Origin: an uncultured bacterium
Lineage (GTDB): Bacteria; Bacteroidota; Bacteroidia; Bacteroidales; Bacteroidaceae
Length of the DNA stretch: 47,200 bases
Assembly: GCA_905215345.1 (NCBI GenBank)
Contig: CAJMPR010000028.1
Location: 1 to 47,200, forward strand
Direction of reading: 5' to 3'
The position numbers and the translations under genes were made by a program. The first letter of the stretch is position 1, and each line of letters starts with the position of its first letter. This document shows positions 1 to 7,719 of the stretch, piece after piece. The notes beneath the pieces are model-generated. The model did no database searches and was not told the DNA's origin. It was given only the letters and a program-made list of their open reading frames with translations.

Positions 1-360
1 AAGTGCTATTTTAAAAAAGCGGAGCTGGTAGATTGCGACCGTTATGTGTTTGTTTTGAAGGACGGAAACGTCGATACCTCCCGCATTGTTGCGGGGATTG
101 ACCTGATGCTGGACGGGAGGGTGCATATCGATGCGTGTAAACAGCTTCTTTTTGAGGCCGTTGCCTGCCAGATACACAGTCATCAGGCGTCGGGTTGTCC
201 GGATTTCAGCATGAGCCGTGAAGTGCGTTGCTGGGCCTATATACTGCACGCCTTCTGCTTTGTGGAGAAAGACCGTGACCGGAGTTCGGAAATGAAGGCT
301 CAATCCATCGAGACCGCGCTGTACAACGCCCTTGCCCGGCTCTTCCCGAAAGAAGAATAG
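1..360 (+). CDS. partial hypothetical protein (C-terminal part)
   Basis: The reading frame is open to the left edge of the window, so only the C-terminal 119 residues are present; the true start lies outside. It is a soluble, mixed-charge protein with several Cys and His residues and no membrane segment or motif that I recognise. It ends with PKEE just before a terminator hairpin, and its G+C-rich codon use matches the VirE-like gene that follows. Function unknown. Confidence 0.6.
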   Translation, partial: KCYFKKAELVDCDRYVFVLKDGNVDTSRIVAGIDLMLDGRVHIDACKQLLFEAVACQIHSHQASGCPDFSMSREVRCWAYILHAFCFVEKDRDRSSEMKAQSIETALYNALARLFPKEE

Positions 361-395
361 GGCGCACCGGCACGCGTCCCAAATAAGTGAAGCGG

Positions 396-428
396 ATAGT
401 CCTTTCCCTGGGAGAGGACTATTTTCGT
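396..428 (+). terminator. rho-independent terminator after the partial gene
   Basis: A perfect 8-bp stem (ATAGTCCT at 396-403 pairing with AGGACTAT at 415-422) with an 11-nt loop is followed by TTTT. It lies 35 nt after the stop of the partial gene and just before the promoter of the VirE-like gene. Confidence 0.7.
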
Positions 429-445
429 ATCCGGAAGCGTACTTT

Positions 446-453
446 TATCTTTG
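446..453 (+). promoter_or_regulatory. -7 promoter box for the VirE-like gene
   Basis: TATCTTTG matches the Bacteroides -7 consensus TAnnTTTG exactly. A T-rich TTTTCG stands about 20 nt upstream as a weak -33 element. Transcription would start near 460, about 30 nt before the start codon at 489. Confidence 0.6.
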
Positions 454-488
454 CCCCCCGTCAATAGGACAAACTAAAACATACAGTA

Positions 489-2717
489 ATGAATGACATC
501 CTGATTACCGCTTACCGCGGTTTCTCCGCCGTTTCCGGTGAAACGAACCTGACTACCGTAATAACCAATATCCGCAACGGCGCTTACTTCCATACCGTGC
601 AGAAGGTGGAACAGCACATGCGCCTGGGCGACCTCACCAAAGCGAACGCCGTGAAGAAACAGCTCCCTTTCTTCACGCTCACTGGAAACTACTCCTCCTC
701 GCGGCAACCTTACAGCCTGCTGCGCTACAACCCCGTGATTACCGTCGACGTGGACGACCTGACGGACGACCGGGTGGATGCTGTACGCCACTCGCTCGAA
801 GCTGATGCCGACGTGGTGGCGTGCTTCCTCACCCCAAAACGCCACGGCTTCAAAATCTTCCTCTACCCCCGTACGGAGTATGCCCGCCGCCTGCGCAAGA
901 TGACGTTTTCCGTACCTTTCATCACCTACGCCGAACTCGAGAACCACCATGCGCTGATGTACGAGGCGGCGCGCCTGTACGTGGAACGGCTTATCGGGCT
1001 TCCGGTGGACGTAAGCGGCAAGGACATCAGCAGGGGATTCTTCGCCTCGTTCGATGCGCAGGCGTATCTGAACACATCCCTGTTGGCGGAGATTGAGGAG
1101 GTGACCACGCGGGTGATTGTGCCGGAGAAAGCGGAGAAGGCGGGGGAGAAGAAGAAAGCGGCGGCGGATAAGACGCTGAAAGACAGGCCGGCGGATAAGG
1201 CGCAGGGTAATAAGAAGCAGAGCGATGACGCGCAGGATGATGATGCGCCCGCCTTGCCTCCCGAAATCGCTCCCTGGCATCTTATGGAGTATAAAAAGGC
1301 GCTCAACACCACCCGCCGCGCCGAGAACTTCCGCAAAGGCAACCGTGACAATTTCCTCTTTATACTGGGCAACCGCTGCTTCCGCAAAGACATCCCCCAA
1401 GAGGTTGCCGTGGCGCTTGCCCGGCGCGACTTCCGGCAGTCGGACTTGGACGTGGCGGCTGCCATCGGCAACGCCTACCTGTATGTGAGCAAGACTCAGG
1501 AAGCCGAGAAAGCGAAAGAGGACAAGGTGCCTGTCGTCAGCCGCATCATGGATTTTCTTTCGCTCCGCTACCGCTTCCGCCGCAATACGGTACTGGACCG
1601 TTTGGAATTTTGCGAAACGGGCGATGCGGGGCAGACGGACGCCCGCACCGCTTCCCCCGTCTTCAGCCCCCTGCGCAGCAAGGATTTGAACTCTATCTAT
1701 GTGGGTCTGCTGACGGACGGCATCAACTGCTCCCTGAACACGCTGAAAGCCATTGTGGACTCCGACTATGCCCCTTGCTTCAATCCCTTTGAGGATTATC
1801 TGCTCAATCTTCCACCGTGGGACGGCGTTACGGACTACATCGGCGAACTGGCCGATACCGTCCGTACGGAGGACGGGGAGTTCTGGCGCGAGAGTTTCCG
1901 CCGCTGGCTGGTGGGTTCGGTGGCTTGTGCGCTGTATGAGAAGAAGGTGAACCAGCTTGTATTGATACTCTTCGGCGGTCAGGGCAAGGGTAAGAGTACG
2001 TGGATAAGCCGTTTGCTTCCGCCCCAGTGGCGCGAATACTACCATACGGGTATGATATCTCCGGACAGCAAGGATGATATGCTGCTGCTTTCCACCCGCT
2101 ACCTCATCAATATGGAGGAGTTTCAAGGCGTACGTGCTGCTGATCTTGCGGGGCTGAAACGTATCATTACGCAGGAGAGCGTCACGCAGCGCAAGGTGTA
2201 CGATACGCAGGCTTTCTGTTTCGTGCGCCACGCCTCGTTCATCGCCAGTACCAACAAGCGGCAGTGCTTGCAGGACATCGACGGCAACCGCCGTTTCCTG
2301 CCCTCGTCGGTGTTGTCGGTAGATTATCATAAACCGGTGGATTACTCCGGCGTCTACTCTCAGGCGATGTCCCTGTTGGGCAGTGGCTTTCGTTACTGGT
2401 ACGAGGGCGACGAGATAGACGGGCTTAACACGCATAACGAGCGCCACCGGCTCAAAGACCCAGTGGAAGAGAACCTTTTCGTCTTCTTCCGGCGTGCCTT
2501 ACCGGAGGACAACAACGTGAAGTGGATGCCCGCCTCGGCCATCCTCACCCATCTTACCATCTTCGGGAAGGTTCAGGTAAACCGCCAGACCCAGCAGGAG
2601 CTTGTGCAGGCTTTGGAGAAGTATGGCTTCGGCACAAGAACGAACGCACAGGGCGGTACGGAATACGAGGTGGTGGAGTTTCAGGCGGATGAGGTGGAGA
2701 GGAGGTTTAAGGGATGA
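489..2717 (+). CDS. VirE-family protein with BT4734-like N-terminal domain (primase/helicase-like)
   Basis: The protein has 742 residues. The N-terminal about 200 residues resemble the VirE N-terminal (BT4734/BF3469) domain, including an acidic VDVDDL motif as in primase-type folds. A low-complexity Lys/Ala/Asp linker follows at about 210-257. The C-terminal half is a VirE-type P-loop ATPase: Walker A GGQGKGKST at 496-504 and an acidic NMEEF strand near 540. The family is linked to replication of mobile elements, and in Bacteroides such genes stand next to HU-like, DUF4248 and amidase genes, as they do here. The substrate is not known. The gene has its own promoter upstream and a strong terminator downstream, so it is probably monocistronic. 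Confidence 0.85.
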   Translation: MNDILITAYRGFSAVSGETNLTTVITNIRNGAYFHTVQKVEQHMRLGDLTKANAVKKQLPFFTLTGNYSSSRQPYSLLRYNPVITVDVDDLTDDRVDAVRHSLEADADVVACFLTPKRHGFKIFLYPRTEYARRLRKMTFSVPFITYAELENHHALMYEAARLYVERLIGLPVDVSGKDISRGFFASFDAQAYLNTSLLAEIEEVTTRVIVPEKAEKAGEKKKAAADKTLKDRPADKAQGNKKQSDDAQDDDAPALPPEIAPWHLMEYKKALNTTRRAENFRKGNRDNFLFILGNRCFRKDIPQEVAVALARRDFRQSDLDVAAAIGNAYLYVSKTQEAEKAKEDKVPVVSRIMDFLSLRYRFRRNTVLDRLEFCETGDAGQTDARTASPVFSPLRSKDLNSIYVGLLTDGINCSLNTLKAIVDSDYAPCFNPFEDYLLNLPPWDGVTDYIGELADTVRTEDGEFWRESFRRWLVGSVACALYEKKVNQLVLILFGGQGKGKSTWISRLLPPQWREYYHTGMISPDSKDDMLLLSTRYLINMEEFQGVRAADLAGLKRIITQESVTQRKVYDTQAFCFVRHASFIASTNKRQCLQDIDGNRRFLPSSVLSVDYHKPVDYSGVYSQAMSLLGSGFRYWYEGDEIDGLNTHNERHRLKDPVEENLFVFFRRALPEDNNVKWMPASAILTHLTIFGKVQVNRQTQQELVQALEKYGFGTRTNAQGGTEYEVVEFQADEVERRFKG

Positions 2718-2772
2718 TAAGGTGATAGTAGATATCTGCCACTATTCTTTGATAGGTATGGAAATATTTTTT

Positions 2773-2834
2773 GCCTATGGTGAAAATCTCGTTTGATATA
2801 CATCAAACGGAGATTACACCATAGGCGTTTTTTT
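2773..2834 (+). terminator. strong rho-independent terminator of the VirE-like gene
   Basis: A nearly perfect 25-bp inverted repeat starts with GCCTATGGTG (2773) and ends with CACCATAGGC (2826). It has a 4-nt loop and is followed by seven T residues. The stem is unusually long for an intrinsic terminator. Confidence 0.85.
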
Positions 2835-3114
2835 ATTTTATAATTCTTAAAATTTTAATTACTTTTTAAACTTAATTATATCTTGCGAAAGAAATACTCG
2901 GACATATAGCCTATAATGATTATTTAGGATACTGGTAATCTATCAAAAAGGATGTTTTGATAATTATTACCCATATATTTTGACGGTTTATACCCAGTTC
3001 ATAAAACTCATATGGCTTATACTTGCAGCCTGAATGAGGGAGGGACAAGATTATAGAATAAATACGAGAGTTTGTTCCTGTGGTAAAAATGGACTAATTT
3101 AAACTGACTGATAT

Positions 3115-4899
3115 ATGAATTTAGTTTATATATTCTTGCTTTCAATCTTGAATAATGTAAAAGTGGGTAATCCTTATTTTTTAGAACTCAATCTGTGTAA
3201 TGAATGTGACTGTATGACATGTAAATACCATGCAGCCGGTATTATTTCAGCCGGTTTTTGGCAATTGCCGTTAATATATCCGGTTGAAAGTGTTATGATA
3301 GGGATATCTCTTTGTATAATAGCTTATTATCTTATAATACAGAACGAGCAGTCATTAGCCTGTGAAAAGTCCCAGCTTGCTTATAGTATGCTGGATAAAG
3401 CACAAACGTCCTTAATAATGATGCGTAATCATCTGGAAGAGGTAGCCGCCACAAATATTTCGGGAAGAACATCTAAAAAACTTCAACAGGTTTTGGAGTA
3501 TAATAATCATGTAATTGATTGTTTTCAAAATATCACAACTCTTAATAAAATAAAAAGAAACAATGTATCTGAATTATCAATTACAGAATTGGAACTTTAC
3601 GCTTATATTATTTCTATTGTCCGTCAATGTCGTACGTATGCAAAAGCGCATAATGTACAGCTTAAAATAAAAAAAGTTTCTGATTATGCCAATTGCAGGG
3701 TGAGTGAGGCCATAATGACGGCTGCTCTCCAACATCTGCTGTACAGGATGATTGAAATTACCACTCCTTATAATTGCATAAATATAACGATATCCCATTT
3801 TACCGATTATTGGAAACTGTGTATCAGTAATTGTGCGGAGCCAGAGGAGGATATTAAAGGATTTATTTCCTCTGTTACCGCATTATTATCAGCGCATAGT
3901 TACGGTAATCTGCGAATGGTGAGAAAGATTATCCGGCTACACGGCGGAAAAGTAATATGTATTAATAGAAGTGATACCCTCACTTTTAAGATAATTGTTC
4001 CTATAAATCATCACTCATCGGCTTTCATGCTGCCAAAAGTGAAATTTTCAATAACTAAGGAAAAACTCTGTTCCGATGATAAGTCTGTTGCAGATGGGGC
4101 AGGCCAGGCCCGAAAGGTGAATAAGAGTCCGCGCGTGTTGTTGGTAATGACTGACAAGGTACTTAGCGATTATCTTTATCGAACTTTATCAGAGCATTTG
4201 CAGATAACGGTTCTTGAGGAGCCGGAACAGGTATTCCGGATTTCAGGTAGCCAGAATCCGGACCTGATTATTATTGATGAAATGATTAACGGAGTGGAAG
4301 GGGATGAACTATGCTATAAGATAAAATCGGATAAGGCAATAGCGGGTATTCCTCTTATCCTTCTGATAAATTCTGATGATAATGAGAGTTATCTGTCTCA
4401 TGTTCATAGTAAAGCCGATAAGTTGGAGTTGCGGATGATTAATATCTGTAAACTGAAAGCTGATATAAACATGCTTATAGAAAATCATTTGGCACGGCGC
4501 GAGCGCATAAAACAGCTTTTGGTAAACAGTGTCCATGCGGTGTTACCCGAGGTTACTAAGAATGAAGACGAAAGCCCTTCTTTTATAGATAGGATTCGGA
4601 GTTTCCTGGAAAAGAACCTTTCTACTGAAGGGTATACGGTGGATATGCTCTGTACGGATATGGGTATGTGCCGGACTGCTTTGTATAGTAAAATGAAAGA
4701 AGTTACCGGGAAGCCGCCTACTGATTACATGCTCTCTTTTAAGATGGACAGAGCCAAAGAACTGCTGATTACCCAAAAATACAGTATTACTGAAATTGCT
4801 ACCATATTAGGATATTGTGATGCCAAATACTTTGGTAGGAAGTTTAAGGATTTCTATCATGTATGTCCTACCAAGTATCTCAACGGTATAACCAGGTAA
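3115..4899 (+). CDS. membrane-anchored hybrid regulator: degenerate histidine kinase, receiver, AraC-type HTH
   Basis: The 594-residue protein has the domain order of the C-terminal half of a Bacteroides hybrid two-component system. It has hydrophobic segments at about 1-13 and 58-77, a kinase-like region (about 80-300), a receiver (about 340-450; phospho-acceptor Asp388 in LIIIDEM) and an AraC-type HTH (about 490-594; SITEIATILGY in the second helix-turn-helix). The large periplasmic sensor of typical HTCS proteins is missing. In its place is a short stretch with a Cys cluster (Cys28, 31, 33, 36). The kinase lacks a recognisable H-box and the N and G boxes of the ATPase, so phosphotransfer activity is doubtful. 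Probably a DNA-binding regulator of nearby genes. Low G+C compared with the VirE gene. Confidence 0.8.
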   Translation: MNLVYIFLLSILNNVKVGNPYFLELNLCNECDCMTCKYHAAGIISAGFWQLPLIYPVESVMIGISLCIIAYYLIIQNEQSLACEKSQLAYSMLDKAQTSLIMMRNHLEEVAATNISGRTSKKLQQVLEYNNHVIDCFQNITTLNKIKRNNVSELSITELELYAYIISIVRQCRTYAKAHNVQLKIKKVSDYANCRVSEAIMTAALQHLLYRMIEITTPYNCINITISHFTDYWKLCISNCAEPEEDIKGFISSVTALLSAHSYGNLRMVRKIIRLHGGKVICINRSDTLTFKIIVPINHHSSAFMLPKVKFSITKEKLCSDDKSVADGAGQARKVNKSPRVLLVMTDKVLSDYLYRTLSEHLQITVLEEPEQVFRISGSQNPDLIIIDEMINGVEGDELCYKIKSDKAIAGIPLILLINSDDNESYLSHVHSKADKLELRMINICKLKADINMLIENHLARRERIKQLLVNSVHAVLPEVTKNEDESPSFIDRIRSFLEKNLSTEGYTVDMLCTDMGMCRTALYSKMKEVTGKPPTDYMLSFKMDRAKELLITQKYSITEIATILGYCDAKYFGRKFKDFYHVCPTKYLNGITR

Positions 4900-4924
4900 A
4901 GAATGTACTTGCCGGAACGTTTTT

Positions 4925-5161
4925 TCACGGCTCTCCCAGTTTTTCCACAATCAGCCTGACTTGCCGGCGTGTGTACCGGTGATCTCCCCGTGCTTCTCCT
5001 GCCTGATACATGGCGTTATAAAGTTCGGGGTTTCTTTGTATCCAGTAGCGCATCTTTCGCATGGCTACTGCAATGGGCATGTCGGGATTATAAAGGTGTG
5101 CCAGTTCCGCTTTCGTATACGAACGGATAACAAAAGGCTCTTCTATGTAATGATTTTCCAT
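4925..5161 (-). CDS. DUF4248-like small protein
   Basis: A 78-residue protein whose body (IRSYTKAELAHLYNPDMP, RKMRYWIQRNPEL) looks like the DUF4248 family found beside HU-like and amidase genes in Bacteroides. The frame stays open further upstream to 5407, but the residues there read like translated leader. I chose the Met at 5161 because a -7 box lies 47 nt upstream of it. The YTKAELAHLY...AMRKMRYWI layout is consistent with a helix-turn-helix-like fold. It faces the HU cassette divergently. Confidence 0.8.
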   Translation of the reverse strand: MENHYIEEPFVIRSYTKAELAHLYNPDMPIAVAMRKMRYWIQRNPELYNAMYQAGEARGDHRYTRRQVRLIVEKLGEP

Positions 5162-5207
5162 TTTATTTTCTGCTTTTAGTGATAAGTTATCTTTATTGTT
5201 TATCTTC

Positions 5208-5215
5208 CAAAGATA
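5208..5215 (-). promoter_or_regulatory. -7 promoter box for the DUF4248 gene
   Basis: On the minus strand this reads TATCTTTG, an exact TAnnTTTG match. It would start transcription near 5200 and give a leader of about 40 nt. No clear -33 TTG is seen. Confidence 0.6.
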
Positions 5216-5330
5216 CAAAAAAAGTACCGGATATGGAAGTGATAAATCTATTATAATCGTTTGGAAAACAACTGATAATATATAGGTACAAGCGCATCCG
5301 TGTACGACAAAGCGGTGGGGAATGATGCCG

Positions 5331-5338
5331 TATCTTTG
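5331..5338 (+). promoter_or_regulatory. -7 promoter box of the HU/smalltalk/amidase cassette
   Basis: TATCTTTG, an exact match to TAnnTTTG, stands just before a long inverted repeat. Transcription would begin near 5345, at the base of that repeat, leaving a leader of about 200 nt before the HU-like gene at 5551. No clear -33 TTG is seen. Confidence 0.55.
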
Positions 5339-5344
5339 TTGTAC

Positions 5345-5470
5345 GAAACGAGAGGGAGAGATGATTTCAGATTTCCTGATTTCGGGATTTCTGAATTTAG
5401 ATTTCATGATTCATGATTCACAATTCTGAAATCTAACTTCTGAAATCTGAAATCATTTCCCTCCCGTTTC
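5345..5470. repeat. long inverted repeat in the HU leader
   Basis: The left arm 5345-5375 and right arm 5442-5470 are nearly perfect inverted copies (GAAACG...GATTTCAGATTTC against GAAATCTGAAATC...CGTTTC). The 66-nt interior contains further copies of the words GATTTC and GAAATC. In RNA this would form a large stem at the 5' end of the HU transcript. As DNA it has the shape of a small invertible segment. Confidence 0.75.
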
Positions 5471-5493
5471 ATGGTTGCGCAACTGATTTTTAA

Positions 5494-5546
5494 AATTATC
5501 AATTATCAATTATCAATTATCAATTATCAATTATCAATTATCAATT
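5494..5546. repeat. heptamer tandem repeat (AATTATC) x7
   Basis: Seven perfect head-to-tail copies of AATTATC run from 5494 to 5542, followed by a partial copy, and end only 4 nt before the HU-like start codon. Such a tract is prone to slippage and would change leader length in 7-nt steps. Confidence 0.9.
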
Positions 5547-5550
5547 TATT

Positions 5551-6051
5551 ATGGCAGTACCTTTCAAAAAAGTGGGTTACCGGAAAGACCCTAAAGACAA
5601 AGATTCCGCAGTCACGTTTCATCCCCGTCTGGTCACTATGGGACAGACGGTAACTCTCGACAGCATCGCTTATGAAATGAAAGAGAAAAGCTCGTTGTCC
5701 TACGGCGACATCAAGAGTGTGTTAACCAACTTCGTGGAAACCATGCGTACGGCTCTTTACAACGGTCATTCCGTAAATATCCGGGAGTTCGGCGTTTTCA
5801 GCCTTTCCGCCCGTTCTGCTGGTACGGACGACATAAAGGATTGTTCTGCAAAGAATATCAAAAGCGTTAAAATCAACTTCCGTGCTTCGAGCAGTGTCAA
5901 ACCTAATCTTGCTTCCACCCGTGCCGGTGATAAGATCGAGTTCCTCGACGTACAAGCCGCTCTGGACGGAGAGAACGGAAACGGAGGCAACTCTTCCGGC
6001 GGTTCCGGCGGTGGTAGCGGAGAAGGACAGGAAGAAAACCCGCTTGGCTAA
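5551..6051 (+). CDS. HU-like DNA-binding protein with glycine-rich tail (HU-HIG type)
   Basis: A 166-residue protein. The first about 125 residues follow the HU/IHF pattern, including the helical part (about 35-60) and the NIREFGVFSLSARS segment typical of the arm. The last about 25 residues are a Gly/Ser/Glu tail. That composition fits the HU-HIG family of Bacteroidetes, in which HU is fused to a winged helix, an Ig-like domain or a glycine-rich tail. It probably binds DNA as a dimer. The first gene of a cassette with the smalltalk peptide and the amidase; its leader contains a long hairpin and a slippery heptamer tract. Confidence 0.85.
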   Translation: MAVPFKKVGYRKDPKDKDSAVTFHPRLVTMGQTVTLDSIAYEMKEKSSLSYGDIKSVLTNFVETMRTALYNGHSVNIREFGVFSLSARSAGTDDIKDCSAKNIKSVKINFRASSSVKPNLASTRAGDKIEFLDVQAALDGENGNGGNSSGGSGGGSGEGQEENPLG

Positions 6052-6053
6052 AC

Positions 6054-6162
6054 CCCTCGTTCCCCTAAAGGGGAAGGAGAATAGTTTTGCTGTTTTAGCC
6101 TAATTCATCATTTAACTTATTTGTAAACAAAGTATTCTCCGCCCCCTTTAGGGGGACGAGGG
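6054..6162. repeat. 30-bp inverted repeat between HU and smalltalk genes
   Basis: The left arm 6054-6083 (CCCTCGTTCCCCTAAAGGGG...) and right arm 6133-6162 are inverted copies with three mismatches, separated by 49 nt. Each arm also has its own short palindrome (CCCCTAAAGGGG and CCCCCTTTAGGGGG), so alternative hairpins are possible. No U-tract follows, so it is not a normal terminator. Confidence 0.8.
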
Positions 6163-6182
6163 ATACATAATATTTAATCATC

Positions 6183-6284
6183 ATGTCAACAAAATCATCT
6201 TGGTGGGATAAACTCCTTAAAATCGTAATCGCAGTAGCTTCGGCTGTTTTGGGCGCTTTGGGCGTACAGGCAATGCCGGCTTAA
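6183..6284 (+). CDS. smalltalk protein (33 residues)
   Basis: A short ORF starting MSTKSSWWDKLLKIV and ending GVQAMPA. It has a basic/aromatic N-terminus followed by a single hydrophobic helix (about 14-29). The sequence and its place just before an amidase fit the small Bacteroides family named smalltalk. The role is not known; a small membrane-associated peptide acting with the amidase would fit its shape, but that is inference. Confidence 0.85.
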   Translation: MSTKSSWWDKLLKIVIAVASAVLGALGVQAMPA

Positions 6285-6305
6285 ATTAAATATCAGATAT
6301 TAATT

Positions 6306-6356
6306 ATTAAATATTAATTGGCTGCGCTATTTCGCCGCGTGGAATTAATATTTAAT
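6306..6356. repeat. inverted repeat between smalltalk and amidase genes
   Basis: A perfect 14-bp A/T-only inverted repeat (ATTAAATATTAATT at 6306-6319 and its complement at 6343-6356) encloses a G+C-rich 23-nt loop. The pairing extends imperfectly by about 15 nt on each side. It ends 25 nt before the amidase start and could sequester or expose that start. Confidence 0.75.
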
Positions 6357-6381
6357 ATCTAATAATTAATACTTAATTAAA

Positions 6382-6810
6382 ATGAGATTCATCAATCTTA
6401 TCGTCATCCACTGTTCCGCCACTCGTTCAGACCGTTGTTATACGGAACATGACTTGACTACAGACCACCTGCGCCGGGGCTTCTCCGGCGCAGGTTACCA
6501 TTTTTATATCCGTAAGGACGGTGCTATAAAAACGTTACGTCCCGTAGAACAGACGGGTGCCCACGCTAAAGGTTTCAATGCCCACAGTATCGGTATCTGT
6601 TACGAAGGAGGCTTGGATACAGACGGCCGTCCTGCTGATACCCGTACTCCTTTTCAGAAACATTCTTTGCGTGTACTGGTCATGTTACTGTTACGGGATT
6701 ATCCCGGCAGCCGTCTTTGCGGTCATCGTGACCTCAGTCCCGACTTGAACCATAACGGCGAGATAGAGCCGGAGGTAAGGGGGGTAAAACACTTTGTATG
6801 TAAACTGTGA
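6382..6810 (+). CDS. N-acetylmuramoyl-L-alanine amidase (amidase_2 type)
   Basis: A 142-residue zinc amidase that would cut the bond between MurNAc and L-Ala in peptidoglycan. Visible family marks are His10 in LIVIHCSAT, the GYHFYIRKDG strand at 39-47, HSIGICYEGG at 68-77 and His115 in GHRDLSPDLNHNGEIEP. The usual ending (EW..CPCF, which supplies the zinc Cys) is absent. The protein stops at EVRGVKHFVCKL with one Cys at 140, so metal binding may be altered. No signal peptide is visible, so it would depend on another route to the cell wall. Last gene of the HU/smalltalk cassette. Confidence 0.85.
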   Translation: MRFINLIVIHCSATRSDRCYTEHDLTTDHLRRGFSGAGYHFYIRKDGAIKTLRPVEQTGAHAKGFNAHSIGICYEGGLDTDGRPADTRTPFQKHSLRVLVMLLLRDYPGSRLCGHRDLSPDLNHNGEIEPEVRGVKHFVCKL

Positions 6811-6975
6811 TAGCTCTCGATATGGCTGTAATGCCGATAAACAAAAGGGTTGAGGCGTATTGATGGATGTCGGTGAAAACAAAACGAAAAGTTACTTTAG
6901 GTTACATTGATGGTACATTTAGGTATAATTTAATAGGTTTCTAAACGCCTAAAATACCATTGAAGTATAATTGAG

Positions 6976-7016
6976 GGCTGAATTGATGCTTTTTGAGGCG
7001 CGATTCAGCCTTTTTT
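6976..7016 (+). terminator. rho-independent terminator downstream of the amidase cassette
   Basis: GGCTGAAT (6976-6983) pairs perfectly with ATTCAGCC (7003-7010) and is followed by six T residues. It lies 165 nt after the amidase stop. The spacer before it contains an imperfect inverted repeat (GGTACATTTAGG near 6913 and CCTAAAATACC near 6948). Confidence 0.75.
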
Positions 7017-7035
7017 CGTTGTATAGTGATATGGA

Positions 7036-7245
7036 CTACTCCTGAGTGCTACGGATAAGGTGAGACTGGCGTATTATGGCTCTACGGGTTAATTTGACGC
7101 CACCATCAGTAAGACCGGCGTGTTGGAGGCTACTCTGTTTGATACCTATTTGAGCATCGCTCAGGACGGTATAAATGGCACTGATGCTGCCGAAATAGAA
7201 ATCCTTTTTCTCGAAGATGAGATGAACATGAATAACCTTAGTCAT
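7036..7245 (-). CDS. conserved small protein, function unknown
   Basis: A 69-residue protein starting MTKVIHVHLIFEKKDFYFGS. It has an N-terminal beta-like stretch, a central SLQHAGLTDGGVKL segment and a basic end. I believe similar proteins are frequent in Bacteroides genomes but cannot name a family. A perfect -7 box on the same strand stands 28 nt upstream of the start, which supports a real gene. Confidence 0.65.
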   Translation of the reverse strand: MTKVIHVHLIFEKKDFYFGSISAIYTVLSDAQIGIKQSSLQHAGLTDGGVKLTRRAIIRQSHLIRSTQE

Positions 7246-7272
7246 ATCGTTACTATTTAGAAATTATCATTG

Positions 7273-7280
7273 CAAAGATA
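7273..7280 (-). promoter_or_regulatory. -7 promoter box for the small leftward gene
   Basis: TATCTTTG on the minus strand, an exact TAnnTTTG match; the predicted start lies near 7266, about 20 nt before the start codon at 7245. Confidence 0.6.
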
Positions 7281-7430
7281 TTCTAAATAATAATTATATA
7301 GAAGTATTTGAGATGAAAAGATGAAGTGTTTAAGGTGTTTTAATGGGATGGCTATTCGGACGAAGTAAATCATCGAATTACATGAAACTTAAATAGTGGA
7401 ATATTCGCGATGGGAGTGTTAAAAAATATC

Positions 7431-7509
7431 TAAGGCATACTGTTAGGCATACCCTTTAGGCATACTATATTTATTGTAATTTTGATATGTGATGCGAGTT
7501 TAGGCATAC
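7431..7509. repeat. four direct copies of a TTAGGCATAC decamer
   Basis: Copies stand at 7431-7440 (TAAGGCATAC), 7443-7452, 7456-7465 and 7500-7509 (all TTAGGCATAC). The first three are spaced 12-13 nt apart; the fourth starts 44 nt after the third. The array looks like a protein-binding cluster: iterons, a regulator site or transposase sites. Confidence 0.75.
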
Positions 7510-7719
7510 CTTTTTTATTGATTTTAACGCAAAGTTTGTATATGATGTTTCTTTATATGTTATGTTTTAGAGCCTTTTATGTATTATTTATGGGGGGATA
7601 GTATAGGCGTTTTTCGGAATGAAGAGTTTGCAAAGGTTGTATAAGTGGTTGATTTGTAGTAGTTATATGCGTTGTATGTGGTATATTCGCGCTATGAACG
7701 TGCGCATGTCGCATAATAT

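Larger units (their letters stand above)
7246..7719. other. gene-free A/T-rich region between small gene and tRNA-like gene
   Basis: No ORF with coding character. It holds the promoter of the leftward small gene and four copies of a decamer (listed separately). Nothing else is recognisable. Confidence 0.6.

Noticed and set aside
474..2447. 657-codon ORF on the minus strand opposite the VirE-like gene
   Set aside because: It is a shadow of a G+C-rich real gene: the plus frame has clear domains and a P-loop, while the minus translation is Arg/His/Val-rich without any motif.
5494..5546. CRISPR array
   Set aside because: The repeat unit is a 7-nt tandem without spacers; no cas genes or longer repeats with spacers were seen anywhere.
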